64,000 nt of DNA from Pisolithus tinctorius (taxonomy: Eukaryota; Basidiomycota; Agaricomycetes; Boletales; Pisolithaceae): positions 124,001-188,000 of the forward strand of contig JANFAH010000056.1 in NCBI GenBank assembly GCA_024663395.1, written 5' to 3'. This document shows, one piece after another, positions 44,292 through 55,497 of the stretch. Under the pieces are notes generated by a model that searched no databases, had not been told where the DNA came from, and saw nothing but the letters and a program-made list of their open reading frames with translations. Each line of letters starts with the position of its first letter. The stretch's first letter is position 1. The translations under genes were made by a program, and so were the position numbers.

Positions 44292-47200
44292 ATGGTAAAA
44301 GTAGCACCCAGAAAGTGGGTGCCAGGCCATGCAACTCAGCCTCCTGTGTGGCCTGGCTCTGTTATCCTGGATCACCCAGACTGCCTGTTGGATGATGAGG
44401 GTGTACAACTGCCTTGCAATAATGATGAATTGCCTGCAACACCTTCTAAACCTTGGAAAAGTCAGGTGTGTGGAATGCTGCATTGCCCAACAAACCTGCA
44501 ATGACAGTGTCACACAATTGTAGAATACTTATCTGCAGCAGTGGTTGCCACACCAACAGCATTATCTAGCCATCCTGTTGGACATGGAGGCCCCACCTGA
44601 GTGTGCCCATCGGCCAGTCTTCTGCACCATGTGTTGCTGTGCAGAACACAAGTGCCAGCCATTCCACAGGGTGGAACAATGGAATGGAACATTCTTTGAG
44701 GAATCATCCCTGCAGCTGGTAAGCACCTCATTCATGAGGGTCATTCCTGTATTTACCATTCAGGCTGGTTTGGTACTGCATGTTGGGCATGGTGGGAAGC
44801 ACTGCCCAGCTGGTGGTTGTTCAAATGATGAAGTCACAACTGAGGAGGAAGATGATTGGGAGGATGTGGATCAAGATGGTTGCCCACTGAATCTGCAGGC
44901 CCTGAAGAACCGAAGCTGTCTAATTGTTGTGCACACCAATGGAATACACTACTGCAATGTGCAGTATTGTAGATGCCCTGGGGCAGAGGATTCACACATA
45001 CAGCTGATGCGGGCTGGGATGTTTCCTGCTACCACAAAGGCCACAAGGACTGCATTTACCTTCCAAGTACTTGATGACTTCGTTTGGGACAATGTGGAAT
45101 GTGGTACCTCAGCAATGAATTTCTACAGCAAACTTCGCCACATAACCTCCAATGCCTTTCCTCATCTGGTGCCAGTGTGTCCTATTTGTTGAATTGTCTC
45201 ACTGCAACATGACTCTTAGCTGGATAATAGGATAGGTACAGGGAACTGCTGAGAGTTGCTAGGATGTGGCAGCTCCTGAAACTACTGAAATGGCAGGGAT
45301 CCCACATGAGTGCAGAGGATGCCAGCCCAGGGGAATTAGTGTTATTCTGTCTGGCATGTCCCCAACCTGGCATCAACATTTCAGAAGATGCAACAGATTA
45401 TTCCCAGTGAGTGATACCATGAACACTGCTATTCATTTATACACTGTGTAATCCAGTTGGACACTGGCAAGAAGCTTGGTCATGGATGGGAATTTCAAGG
45501 CAGAGCATATGCATCCAAAGGATGCTGGCAGTGAAGCCTGGTTGATGGATGGCAAGGGGTACATGGTCGTATCACAGCCATACAAGGAATATTTGAGCGG
45601 CACTAAAAATGTGGTTGAGGTGGGTGATGTGTAGGAATGTATTACCTAATGCACTGATCACACTGCAAGATCTTGGATTGCAGCAATCATTGGGCAGTTA
45701 ATCAGGCAAATGCCAACTGGCAGCAGCTCAAATCTACAGGAATAGGTGGATGTGCCTGTGTGCAGCATGGCTGTTTTGTGCTGCATGCAATGGTCAACTT
45801 TCAGAAGGGTGAACAGTACAAATAACCTTGTAACAATATATGCCAATATTGACATTGGCATCACAGGCAGGTTAACATGGACTATGCGCTTGTGCATGCC
45901 ATCAGGCATGGCACAGTCCCTGGCCAGCAAGTGATACATTTCTATGATATTAACTGCCAGTATAGCAAAGGTTTAGAATGTCAGCTACATGCCAATGCCT
46001 ATATATCCATGCCAGATGGAATGCAGATCTGCCCTGGCATTGGGTTGTGGCATGTTCATGGCCACTGCACAGAATGCTTTGCATGATATGCTCCCAATTT
46101 CATTGTGGGTACTGGCCAGGTGGATGGGGAGATCATGGAAACCTTGTGGTCCTCCCTGAATATCATTTCCCCATCTGCTAGAGGCATGGCTACTCCCCAT
46201 TGGCAGGAGGTACTTGATTTCCAAATGAATGATAGCAATTTCCTGAAAATGGTCAGAATGCGTAAGTCTAGTGCTTCTATCAGACATGGTTGCATGGCTA
46301 ACAGGCTACAGCAATAAGACTCAAGCAGAAACTCAAGGTTGCTGAGGAATCATATTTAGTGGTGGAAGGCAGGTTTGCAGATTTGAATGGTAATGTCACA
46401 CCAGCAATCAGCCAATCATGGGGGGAAGAGGCAGCAGCGGCAATGGAAAACAGGCTGTCAAGGCTGCAGGCCATGGATATATATGAGGTCAGGCTGCAGA
46501 AAGGTAGGTATTGAAGGTTATCCTGGACAGCATTTGTGCTGAGTGGTATTGAAGCTCCCTCTGCAAAGGCAATTGAGATAGATTTACTGGCCATCCCCCA
46601 GCCAGGACATTCACAGGGTGTTGTGACCTGGATTGCCAAGGCATTGAAGATCAAGGAAGCACAAATCCAGCTTGCAGTGGCATGCCAGCAAATCACCTCA
46701 AGAGCAACAGAAGCTCAAATTCTCAGCATTGCATGTTGCTGTGATCGTCTCCAGTCCCATATCCATGGCATTTTCAACACTGCTGAAAAACTATTTGGGG
46801 ACAGATTCGAGGATGCCAAGCTGTGCCAGTCATCTCACCCACATGATCCAGAAACCATTGCACTGCCGCTGCCATCCAATGTTGGCAAAGATCATTTTGA
46901 ATGATCTGGCCTGGGGTATGTGACACTATTGGAGCTGCAACTGTGGCAAGGACAGGCCAATGATTGTCTTCATGAACTGTGGCTTATGCTTGCAGAGAAG
47001 GTGGTCATCTTTTGAACTGACATTTGCCATGGAAGTAATTACCACATGGCCACACATGCCTGGGGAAGGGTGGCCAATGCTGATGCAGCCATGCAACGTC
47101 ATGCCACTGTGTACTGCTGGTGCCGCATCCAAATGGGCAGGTTAGGGGCCAGGCCAGATATCCTGGAGTGATACAAAGAGTTGAATAACTCCAACCTAAC

Positions 47201-47597
47201 TATCAGCATGGCAGTATCTGACCCAAATGCCAGAGGTCACAGAGACAATACCCTACCTTGGATCTGGACCATGGATGTACCAAGGGACATGGCCGCTAAT
47301 GATTGGATGTCAGAATGTGAGAGGAGCAATCACACCGCAGCAGCATCTGAGATTTACTTATCATTTTCTCTAGTTTACAGGGTCAATTGGCTCCAGATAA
47401 GAGTGCTGCGGGATAGGTGGAAGGAGGAGGTTCAGCTGTTGAAATGTGAGCAGGAGTGGACTAAAAACTTTTTTGAAAACAAGGTAAGATTTTGGACCAG
47501 CAGAAAGGCTGCTGCATTGGGAAAGGGACAGGCCGGGCTGGCATGCTATGCCACATGCCAATGCCAGATGTATGGCAGATTAGCATGTCTTCTGTGA
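44292..47597 (+). pseudogene. KDZ transposase (Kyakuja/Dileera/Zisupton family)
   Basis: N-terminal NTYLQQWLPHQQHYLAILLD (about 44530), then the CxC treble-clef region (CTMCCCAEHKC, FHRVEQWNGTFFEESSLQLV). Next come GLVLHVGHGGKHCP, VVHTNGIHYCNVQYCRCPGA, FTFQVLDDFVWDNVECGTSA, MNFYSKLRHITSNAFPHLVP, CLACPQPGIN-like codons, GIGGCACVQHGCFVLHAMVN, MDYALVHAIRHGTVPGQQVI, FYDINCQYSKGLE (Asp), MPDGMQICPGIGLWHVHGHC, then FA, TGA (46084-46086, CGA expected), YAPNFIVGTGQVDGEIMETLW (Asp/Glu) and MNDSNFLKM. The C-terminus has IKEAQIQLAVACQQI, VSDPNARGHRDNTLPWIWTM and DVPRDMAANDWMSE. The order is complete, but many stops and frame changes show it is dead. Confidence 0.88.
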
Positions 47598-47824
47598 ACC
47601 ATTTCCATCTAGAGACCGCTAGCTGTCTGCAATGAAATCATTTTTGAGGTCTCCCAAATGATGCTGGGATTATCAATCATATATTAGTTGGTGTAGTTGA
47701 ATGCAAGGCTAGCATTTGCTAATGATTACTGCCTCGATGGCAAATGCATGCCAACATGCAAAGCCATGGGAAAGTTGGCCACCACTTATATAGTATGACA
47801 TCTCTTCTTTCATGCTGGTAAGTC

Positions 47825-48386
47825 ATGTCCTCAACATTCACTGTGGCCAAACTCTCCATGGGAATGAGGTTTTGTCGCCTTGTCACTGCCATGAAGAAGC
47901 TGGATTGGTCTGAATACCAGCACACCAGTTGGTATCAATATTTCCTGGCAGAAGTGGTAAGCCACTGTTCCTCTGGTGGTGCCATGTTTGATAGTGGTAC
48001 AGGGTACAATGGAGTGTCTGATGGGTGTGGCATCTTGCCATCCCATCACACTTATCATGCTGCTCACAGCTGACTGGCTGTTAACATACCTCAATGACAG
48101 CGAACAGAGTCCCCATGACATTTTAGCTTTTATCAAAAGCTTGAATCCCCACATCACAAGGATTAAGGAGTGCCATGTCAAACTGGCCACTACCATGGCC
48201 CATGCATGGTGGCAGAACAACAGCAGCAAGGTGGAATTGGGATATGAGAGGAGACTGCTGTGGGATGTAATTGCCAAAGCTGCAGAATTTTTTGCAGGAG
48301 TATCGGTAAGTGGTGGCACTCTTTTGCCTGCTTTCAACTCACCCATGGTATCAGAATGGCAGCATTTTGCTACCACTGCTTATTAA
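47825..48386 (+). pseudogene. Unrecognised segment between KDZ transposase and TET/JBP gene
   Basis: Exon-like pieces encode KKLDWSEYQHTSWYQYFLAE (about 47890-47955), an apparent intron, then LLTADWLLTYLNDSEQSPHD, IKSLNPHITRIKECHVKLAT, AHAWWQNNSSKVELGYERRL and LWDVIAKAAEFFAG. GTAAGT follows at about 48303. The helical pattern and splice sites suggest real coding remains, possibly the N-terminal part of the dioxygenase gene or a separate cargo gene. No family is recognised. Confidence 0.45.
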
Positions 48387-49490
48387 TTCACATCCATTGC
48401 CCACTGCCAAATGCACTGCGATGTGCACAGAAGGCTTGAAGGATATCAATTGGGAGTTATTGTATCTTTCCAAGTTAATCTTACATTCACAGGAGTGGAT
48501 GTCATCACTGGAAGCCATTACCCAATCTAAACTTGTGTTACAGGTTGCATGGGTGGAGTCAGTGTCAAAGGTGCAGGAATGAATATACAGCAGGTGTACA
48601 TATTATCAACCATCTATAATGAGTTTCCTTTGAGGCTGGTAGCTTCACTGTATCAGAATCAATGCTGGAAAATGTATAGGGGCATTCCCATGATCAATGG
48701 GTCTTTTGTGTACTCAACTCCCTGTGGCCCCAATCATGTCAGCATCATTTTGGGGCCAGCAGTCTATAAAGCCATCCACCAGGTTTACAGTCACATATCC
48801 ATGATGTGCCAGTGCCATTGAACCATCTCTGGCTTGGTGCTCAACAACTGCCCATTCAACAATGCCGCTGGTGAAACAGGCTGGTAATCTGGACCTTGAT
48901 TCATGTTGCCAGCAGTATCAGAAATGTGCAACCCCCAATTTGAACATGAGGAAGGGGCTAATATCTTCAGTAATGTATACTCCAGCAGCATCCTCAGCTG
49001 TTCAAGGTTTTGTTCCAGCCAGGCTGCACCCTGGAATGCCAATGAGCCTGTAGTCTTGTTGCTGCAGAGAGCTTCTATGCCACATTTAGTTCAATGTTGC
49101 CACATTAGTCACTACCACTGCCATCAATATTGGCTGCACAATTGCTGTGGCTGGGGGGATCCATGCCACATGTGTTCCTTGTGTCTCTGGATGATATCCC
49201 ACTTGAGGCCAGTGGATTTCCCCAGCTTCTCGAACCTGATCACAGCAGAAATGTCTGGTACTGGCTCATTTCCATCCAACTATCTACTTTCTGACCAGCT
49301 TGCAGAGTACATGTGCTGCCAAGTTCTCCATGAGACACACCCTTGCACTACTGCTGTCCCACCACAACCTCTGGAATTCAAGGTCCAGACATGTATTGTG
49401 CTCAATCAAATGGTGGCAACACTGGCCCAGGCCTATCACAATCCCCATATGCTGTTTTAATAGCAGTGCCACATGTCCCACTAACGTTTA
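48387..49490 (+). pseudogene. Degenerate exons upstream of the TET/JBP core
   Basis: Fragments such as LHNCCGWGDPCH and FLVSLDDIPLEASGFPQLLE can be read in changing frames with frequent stops. They probably belong to the N-terminal part of the dioxygenase gene, but I cannot assign exon borders. Confidence 0.35.
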
Positions 49491-50460
49491 TTGCAGTTCC
49501 CTCTGGCATTGAATTAATAAGGCTGTTGGAAAGTCTATTGCCTCAAGAAACAGGTTTCAATTTGAACTGGGAGGCCTGTATCCTTTCTGCTCACCTACCA
49601 TATCTGAGTGGTTATTTGGACGTTCCTGCAATCATTCTGGGTGAAGGGGATGCAATTGCTTTGTGGTATCTACCCAGTGCAATGTCCCAATCAATGCAGG
49701 TAGGCATTGTGATGCATCCTGCTGTCCTCAGTTCACAACCCTACCAAGGACCAGATGGTGGGAGCTATTACCCCACTTTCCACTATGTTGACTTGAAGTA
49801 TATCTGATGGTTCCTGGCAAACATCACCTGATTACTTTCGGGTGGATCACCGTTTGCTGGCTGGCTGCTTAGAGCTTTTGACAGCCCAGCATCAACTTTG
49901 TCATGCAGTGCACATCATCCTAGTGCTTTATCTCAAAATACTTATTTCTAACATTGTAGACTCAGGCACACCAGCCTTCCATATCTGCTGACCTTGTGAC
50001 TCCTGCTGCTTGGCAATGGATCCATGCCATCCAAACACCATTGGCAATTCTCTCTGCTTCACTCTCAATTATGCACCCTCCCTTGTACAATGCTGGTTGC
50101 CAAGCCATGCAGCAGCTGTCTGAGTGGTCTGCCACGAATGATCCCAAAATGGTGGCAGTGCTCTGACATTGGCCAATGGTTTATACCAACATCTCCATGA
50201 TTGCTAACAGGTCTGCTCCCCTCCATCACAACCCACAATCCTGTGCCAACTGGTATGACATGCTCATTAGTGTTGGCAATTATTCCGAATGCATTCTGGA
50301 CATTCCCTCTCTTGGTCTTCAATTTGATTACCAGCCTGGCACTGTTGTAGCCTTTTCCAGCTGGCTTTTGTGGCATGGTGTGAATGATGTGAGCAGCAAC
50401 TGTTGCTCACTGGCATTCTACATGTGGGACAATATTCACAACTGGCTTGGAGTCCCTTGA
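49491..50460 (+). pseudogene. TET/JBP-type 2-oxoglutarate/Fe(II) dioxygenase, catalytic core decayed
   Basis: The family oxidises 5-methylcytosine or thymine in DNA. Exons give SGIELIRLLESLLPQETGFN, DAIALWYLPSAMSQSMQ (ending before GTAGG at 49700), then LAILSASLSIMHPPLYNAGC, QQLSEWSATND, a TGA, HWPMVYTNISMIANRSAPL, HHNPQSCANWYDMLISVGNY, ILDIPSLGLQFDYQPGTVVA and FSSWLLWHGVNDV, ending FYMWDNIHNWLG. The double-stranded beta-helix order is clear. The first iron motif, HRD or HxD in the family, reads HHN; the distal His (LWHGV) remains; and the 2-oxoglutarate arginine position (FYMRDN expected) reads Trp. All three changes fit CpG decay. It lies just downstream of the KDZ transposase, the known basidiomycete association. 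Confidence 0.75.
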
Positions 50461-51289
50461 AGCAATTGGATGTGTGTTCCGTTGGTGTGGCAGGCTCTCG
50501 CTGGCATGTAAATCACCCATGGCATCTTGTGTTGTATTGTATTGGTCATTATTTAATGCCCAGGGTGTCCAGTATTGATTGGCACAATCCCAGTTTGAAT
50601 GAAATCTATGACATAAATACAACATTACTAGCCACCCTTCTGTGATCTTATGAAGTATAGGTTATGATCTTATGCTGGTGGTAAGATATGCAGTATACCA
50701 ACAATTTGTGCTATGCTTCATGTCCATACCTGTAGTACCCTAGCTATGTGCTGCTGTATACAGAACTATCCATGCTGGATGCCAAGCACTGACATGAATC
50801 CTACTCAATCCTGATGTGTGCCACCATATGTTGGGCCAATGCCACTGGCTGCCGAGAACTGCTGGTTTATCCCTCTGCATCTAACCATGTGCTGCCATAT
50901 GCAGAACCATCCATGCCACATATGCAGCTTTGACATGGATCATAAGCCAATCAGGTGTTTGCTGCTGTATGCCATCCCCATGCTGCCAGCTGCCACACAT
51001 CCCTGTAATGTCTAGCCAACTTGGCCACATTGCCAGAGTGTGCTGAGCAATCCCTGCTGGCTGCTGTGACCCTCCAGAGACTTATGGAGCAGGTGCTGCC
51101 ACATGCTGCAGTACATGTTGCCACTACTTCCCCATGAATTATGCTGCATGCTGCAGTGTGCCATAATGTGGAATGCCATATCTGCCAGCTGCTACTGCTT
51201 CTGAATACATGGTGCTGCATCCAAGTTTGTGATACTAAATACCAACCTTTCAAGCTATGCCAATTCTGGTAGTATCTGCAGGGGGTAGG
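50461..51289. other. KDZ right inner flank, repeat-like, no gene
   Basis: Degenerate repeats of GCTGCCATATGC and AACCATCCATGC type occur at about 50740-50940. No coding frame is supported. Confidence 0.4.
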
Positions 51290-51850
51290 CATGCTGGGTA
51301 TGCTGGTAATATTTGCTCCTTGCTCTGGAGTGGCTGGCATGCCACAGTTTGCTTCAGAACATATGCCAAAAGCTTACCCTGGAGGGCCATTGCATGCTCC
51401 AAAGTGCTCTGAAATGCTATGGTATGCTCTGGCACATGTGCCACAGTTTGCTTTTCAATTTGCGCCAGAGTGTCTGCCATGCCACACCTTGGTTTGGAAC
51501 ATATGCTGCAGCTTATTCCAGAGGGCCATGTCCTGCTCTGGAGTTCTCTGGAATGCTATGGTATGCTCCAGCACATGTCCTGCAGTTTACTCCCAAATTT
51601 GCTCTGGAGTGGCTGGAATGCTGCAGCTTATCCTGGACAGCCATGGCATGCTCCAGCACATGTGCCACAGTTTACTCCAGAATTTGCTCCAGAGTGGCTG
51701 GCATGCCACAGCTTACCCCAGAGGACAATGGCATGCTCCACCATTTGCTCCAGAGTGGCTGGCTTGCCACAGCTCACTTAGGAAGATATGCCACAGCTCA
51801 CCCCAGAGGGCCATGGTATGCCCTGGAGTGCTCTGAAATCATACAACACT
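51290..51850 (+). repeat. KDZ right subterminal tandem array
   Basis: Degenerate units built from GCTCTGGAGTGGCTGGCATG, CCACAGTTTGCTC, AGAGGGCCATG and GCATGCTCC recur about every 95-120 bp. All forward frames here translate as a repetitive Met/His/Cys/Ser-rich peptide and are not taken as genes. The position inside the terminal repeat suggests a transposase-binding array. Confidence 0.6.
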
Positions 51851-52123
51851 ACACTGCTGAGCTATCCCAATGCATGCTGAGGTCTTGTGCCAAATTCCAG
51901 TGCTGATCTACATATGCTGCAGCATGCCACTGGATAGGTGACATCTCACACTAGGCTACTCCAGGTACTACAGGGACAATTTGATTGTGGCCTACTCATG
52001 TGTTATTTGATAATAGAAGCTGGGCTGGTCCATACAGCAGGGGGATGACTCAATGTAGGGCTTGACCTCTGCTGGCCCATGGGACATGACCAATTGTCAG
52101 CCTCCACTGGCCCTGTCATATGG

Positions 52124-53774
52124 TACAATGTAGGTACATTATGTGAAAAATGTTGCAAGGTGCACAGCTGCCAGAGGAAACCAGTCAGAAGTTTTCTAGA
52201 GGTAACATGGTTGTTTTACCCCAGGATGTGGCAGGTTTATGTCATGTGCTGCCACCTGCTCCCAAGGAGGTCAGGGACACTCTTTGTGTGGATTTCTGTG
52301 GCAGAAAATTTAAACCTAGTAAGGAGTCTATCATGCACTTTCCTCCCATGCTTGTATTGAGAATGAAGGTAGAGGTTATGATTAAGTTTCTTATTGCTGA
52401 GAATCCATGGTACAAACTTTCAGGTGTAAGATTTGATTGTGAGGACTTGGACAACCTTCTTGTTGGGAGTGGTGATGCTTTTCCAGTTGAGGGCATGCAA
52501 ATTACTCATTTTCTGTCTTTGGTACCACATCTGAATGTGGACAGAGAAACTTGGGATGATTTGGGTGGTGATTTTGTGATGGAGAATGTAGCATACACCA
52601 TGGGAGATCATTCTTCTCAAAGTTGCCAGAGCATGAAGGTGCAGGCAATGACACACATGCTTCATCATGGCCAATTCTTGAGTAACTCAACAGGATCTGA
52701 GTTGGTTGCCAATACAGAGCCCTTCTGATGAATGTTTTATTTCCTCATCTGGATCTGTGGGGTACTGGCAGTTTCAACATGCCAGAGAGATCAAAGAACC
52801 AATGAATTTCTTTTGAGTGTCAGTTGAAAAACTTATTGAAACAAGTAGACTCCCCTTTTGTAGCAGACCCCACCTTTTCCTTTGTTTGTTGGAATATCAT
52901 TCAGAAGCATGATGCTGGAGAAAACATAACTTTTTCTATCAAATCCTCCTGTTGTGATGACCTTGCATCAGAATTATGTGAATTGTCAGTTACCATTGAT
53001 GCATTTGCCAAAAAGTGTCTGACAGCATCCCATCCAAAGGTAGTCTCTGCTGACAAGAAAAGGGTGATGCACTTGTTTCAGGAATTGACAGTGATTTCCA
53101 TGAAGTTATGTGGAAGTGCTGGGTACAAACATTGTTGTTGAAACAAAATCAGGTCATTGATGTGGATGTTTGGAACACCTGCCTTCTTCATTATGCTTAA
53201 TCCACATGATTTGACCAACATCCTTGTTGCACATTTTGGCAGACTTGGGGATGGGGAGTGGGGGATGATGTCTTGTTATCAGTGAGTGGATTTTGTGGCA
53301 TTGCATCCTTCTGCTGCTTCCATTGCCTTTCATGAACAAATCCAGGGATTTGTAGATGTCATTCTTCATTACAACTGACGGCATGGATTATTTGGGAAAT
53401 GTACAGCATACTATGGAATGGTGGAAGCTCAGGGTCAAGGGACATTACATTGTCATATGTTGGTGTGGCTGGTGGGGAATCCCAGTCTGGATCACCTGAG
53501 GGTGAGAATGGATGATGATGTTGCATTTAAATCTTCCATCATTTGTTGGTTGGAAGACACCATTCAATGTCAGCTTCCTGAAATGACCAACATTGTAGAT
53601 GAGTGTGCTGAACTTCAACCACCATGTGATGATAATAACAAAGATCCTCATTTGCAACATCCTTCTCAAGTTGAGGATCTTGATGACAAGGCTTTTGCTA
53701 TAGGATTCTGTGAGTTCATGAGCTGTTTAGCAGTAAGATGTAATTGGCATCAACACACCTCCACTTGTTATAAA
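52124..53774 (+). pseudogene. Helitron protein, DUF6570 to Rep (HUH) part
   Basis: Continuation of the gene at 36570-37208: LPEETSQKFSRGNMVVLPQD, HVLPPAPKEVRDTLCVDFCG, MKVEVMIKFLIAENPWYKLS, DEDLDNLL-like acidic stretch, FVMENVAYTMGDHSSQSCQS and MHFPPM. After a stop near 52730 the Helitron_like_N/Rep domain reads LFPHLDLWG-like codons, LLKQVDSPFVADPTFSFVCW, GSAGYKHC, TPAFFIMLNPHDLTN, GLFGKCTAYYGMVEAQGQGT and LHCHMLVWLVG (HUH motif H-C-H), then WLEDTIQCQLPE. It ends near 53770 (HQHTSTCYK) where LTR-C starts. The second Rep tyrosine and the helicase are missing. Confidence 0.83.
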
Positions 53775-54003
53775 TGTTATAGCTGTGCCCCAACCCCAGC
53801 TGGACTTGGACTTGCTCTCACTCAGTCCAGTCTTGGCCTTGCTAATCCATTACCTCCAGTTAGTCTAGCATGGTTAGCACTGCTTTGCAGTGTGTGTTAT
53901 TTCAGTTGAGCCTGACCTGTCCTCATCCCTGGTCCACCCTTGTTCTCTGTCCTGGTCTCCAGCTGTCTTGGTCATACATTACTGATACTGTTCTTACCAA
54001 TCT
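53775..54003 (+). repeat. LTR-C, truncated copy
   Basis: Begins TGTTATAGCTGTGCC, collinear with 35736 and 58862, and diverges near 54003 after CTTACCAATCT. It has the same orientation as the copy at 35736. Confidence 0.68.
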
Positions 54004-54252
54004 ACGTGTTTGACTAGTTAGCTAGGGGGAAGGAATGTACAGAGATCAAGGGAGATAATCTAAAGGTATTCAGTGAAGTATGATATCACTAGGGGTGCTG
54101 CTTGAAAGGGACTGGGTGAAAACCAGTAGGTTTTCTGGCCTGAAGCCAAGACCCGAGTCATCGAGCTGAGCTGTGAAACCCATATCATAAGGAGTCGGTG
54201 ATGCGTCTGGTGAAGCTCGAGGCCTGGGAGAAAGGAGTTGTGGACTCACTTC
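54004..54252. other. Flank of the tyrosine-recombinase element
   Basis: Non-coding. It probably holds the 3' end of the YR retroelement. No terminal repeat could be paired. Confidence 0.35.
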
Positions 54253-55497
54253 CTACCATACTGGGGGGAGTATGTATCCTTTGAGGGCATTGAGTAGCTC
54301 TGGTTTGGATTGTAGGAAAGGAGCAAGCACCAGAGTGTGGTGTCTAGGGTAGATGGTGAAGGAATCCCCTGACCAGCGACCCATGGTCTTCACAACATCG
54401 AAAGGGACTCCATTCAGTAGGTAGAAGAGCATGCCTCTGATGCGAAGGCTGTGGCCCTTGAGATTTGGCAGACCTGGGTGGGATTTGGCTACTTTTGCTA
54501 TTGTTCTAGTTACTTTGGCCTTGGATAGGGGTCTGATGCTGTGAATGGGGTGTTTCCAGGTGAAGAGGTGTGCATCATTGGTAGCTGGGTTTAAGTGGAT
54601 GTGATTTTGTAGGGCTTGCATGGGGTCTGTGATGGGGTTGTCTTGAGGGGCACATTGAACTGTCTTGCCTTTGATTGAGCACTTTGTGGCTGGGAGGTTG
54701 AAAACCATTACTGGGAGGCCTTGGTGATTGTGCACAAGACAGTAACTTGCTCTGGATATGTGTTTTGTCAGATCAAAACTTCTGATGGAGGGTACAGTGA
54801 ATTCTCCTAGTCTGGCGATGCAGTGGAATGTTATTACTATGCATGCATATGTTGCTGCATCACATGGGTCATCTTTGTTTAAAATGCCATGGAGAAGTTT
54901 GAGGGTGTCTGTGGTGAATGGAGCTCTGCAGGGACATTTAGAGGAGGCAGGAGCTAGCCTTGTGGCGCCCTCTAGGATGGCTTTGTACTCTCTTTCATTG
55001 ATGTCCCAGGTGCATCTGTGCACAATGTGCCATGCTCAGATACCTGCTGCATAGTTCACAGGGGTGGAACCTGAGTGAGCTCTGGTGCAGCTCACTAGGA
55101 ATGCTGAGAGTAAGTCTGATGAAATCAGACACCTAGCGCTGTCTGGGATGTTGTTCATGTCACAGAAAACATGGTAGACTAGTAGGCTTGTCCTGTAGAG
55201 TTCTTTGGTAGCTTCTGTCCAAGAAGTGCTGATTATGCTTGTTATTTGGTGTATGATCTCTGCTGAGAGTTGTGCAGAGGATGCTGCTTCTGGTGTTGAG
55301 GAGGCTGGGCACCAGCTGAGTAGCCTATCTCTGGCAAGACAATGTGGATGTGGCCTGAGGGATGAGGGGGCTGGGGTGAGGTGGGGGTGATATGGCCTTG
55401 GGGCAGATGTCTGTGTGGGGTCTGTGTCATTTAGCAGTGTGTTGAACTTATCTGCCTTGTTATTCAAGGTGTGTGATGGCTTTTTTGACAAGTTCAT
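54253..55497 (-). pseudogene. Tyrosine recombinase of a DIRS/Ngaro-like retroelement, one TGA
   Basis: Frame from 55497 to 54253 with one stop, TGA 55036-55038, between NYAAGI and AWHIVHRC, where CGA fits. The N-terminal SAM-like domain has ISTSWTEATKELYRTSLLVY and DLLSAFLVSCTRAH. The catalytic domain has Arg in CIARLGEFTVPS, then LPNLKGHSLRIRGMLFYLLN (H-x-x-R, with GHSLRIRG), MGRWSGDSF and the nucleophile Tyr in FTIYPRHH. All core residues are visible. It would integrate a circular cDNA. The RNase H frame overlaps its start. Confidence 0.85.

Larger units (their letters stand above)
37209..52123 (+). mobile_element. KDZ (Kyakuja-type) DNA transposon with cargo, about 14.9 kb
   Basis: Inverted termini pair 37209-37272 with 52060-52123: CCAT-TGACA-GGCCAGTGGAGG, then TGACAATTGGTCATGTC and GGCCAGCAGAGGTCAAGC (about 60 bp, few mismatches). 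It interrupts a Helitron gene whose two halves flank it. Between the ends lie, left to right, a Zn2Cys6 protein (-), an unrecognised gene (+), another (-), the KDZ transposase (+), an unrecognised gene (+) and a TET/JBP-like dioxygenase (+). KDZ transposons carrying TET/JBP genes are established for basidiomycetes. I could not fix the TSD; an extra inverted ATGTACCTA (37194-37202 with TAGGTACAT at 52131-52139) may place the true ends slightly outside. Confidence 0.82.

Noticed and set aside
47831..48376. 181-aa minus-strand frame in the KDZ element
   Set aside because: The plus strand of the same segment has splice sites and helical codons continuing the neighbouring genes; the minus frame looks like a shadow.
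51291..51906. Long plus-strand frames of up to 197 aa
   Set aside because: All three frames are open because of the tandem repeat; the peptides repeat with the DNA period and match no protein family.
37194..52139. An 8-bp target duplication for the KDZ element
   Set aside because: No direct 8-mer could be matched at the proposed ends; ATGTACCTA and TAGGTACAT are inverted, so they may be part of the terminus instead.
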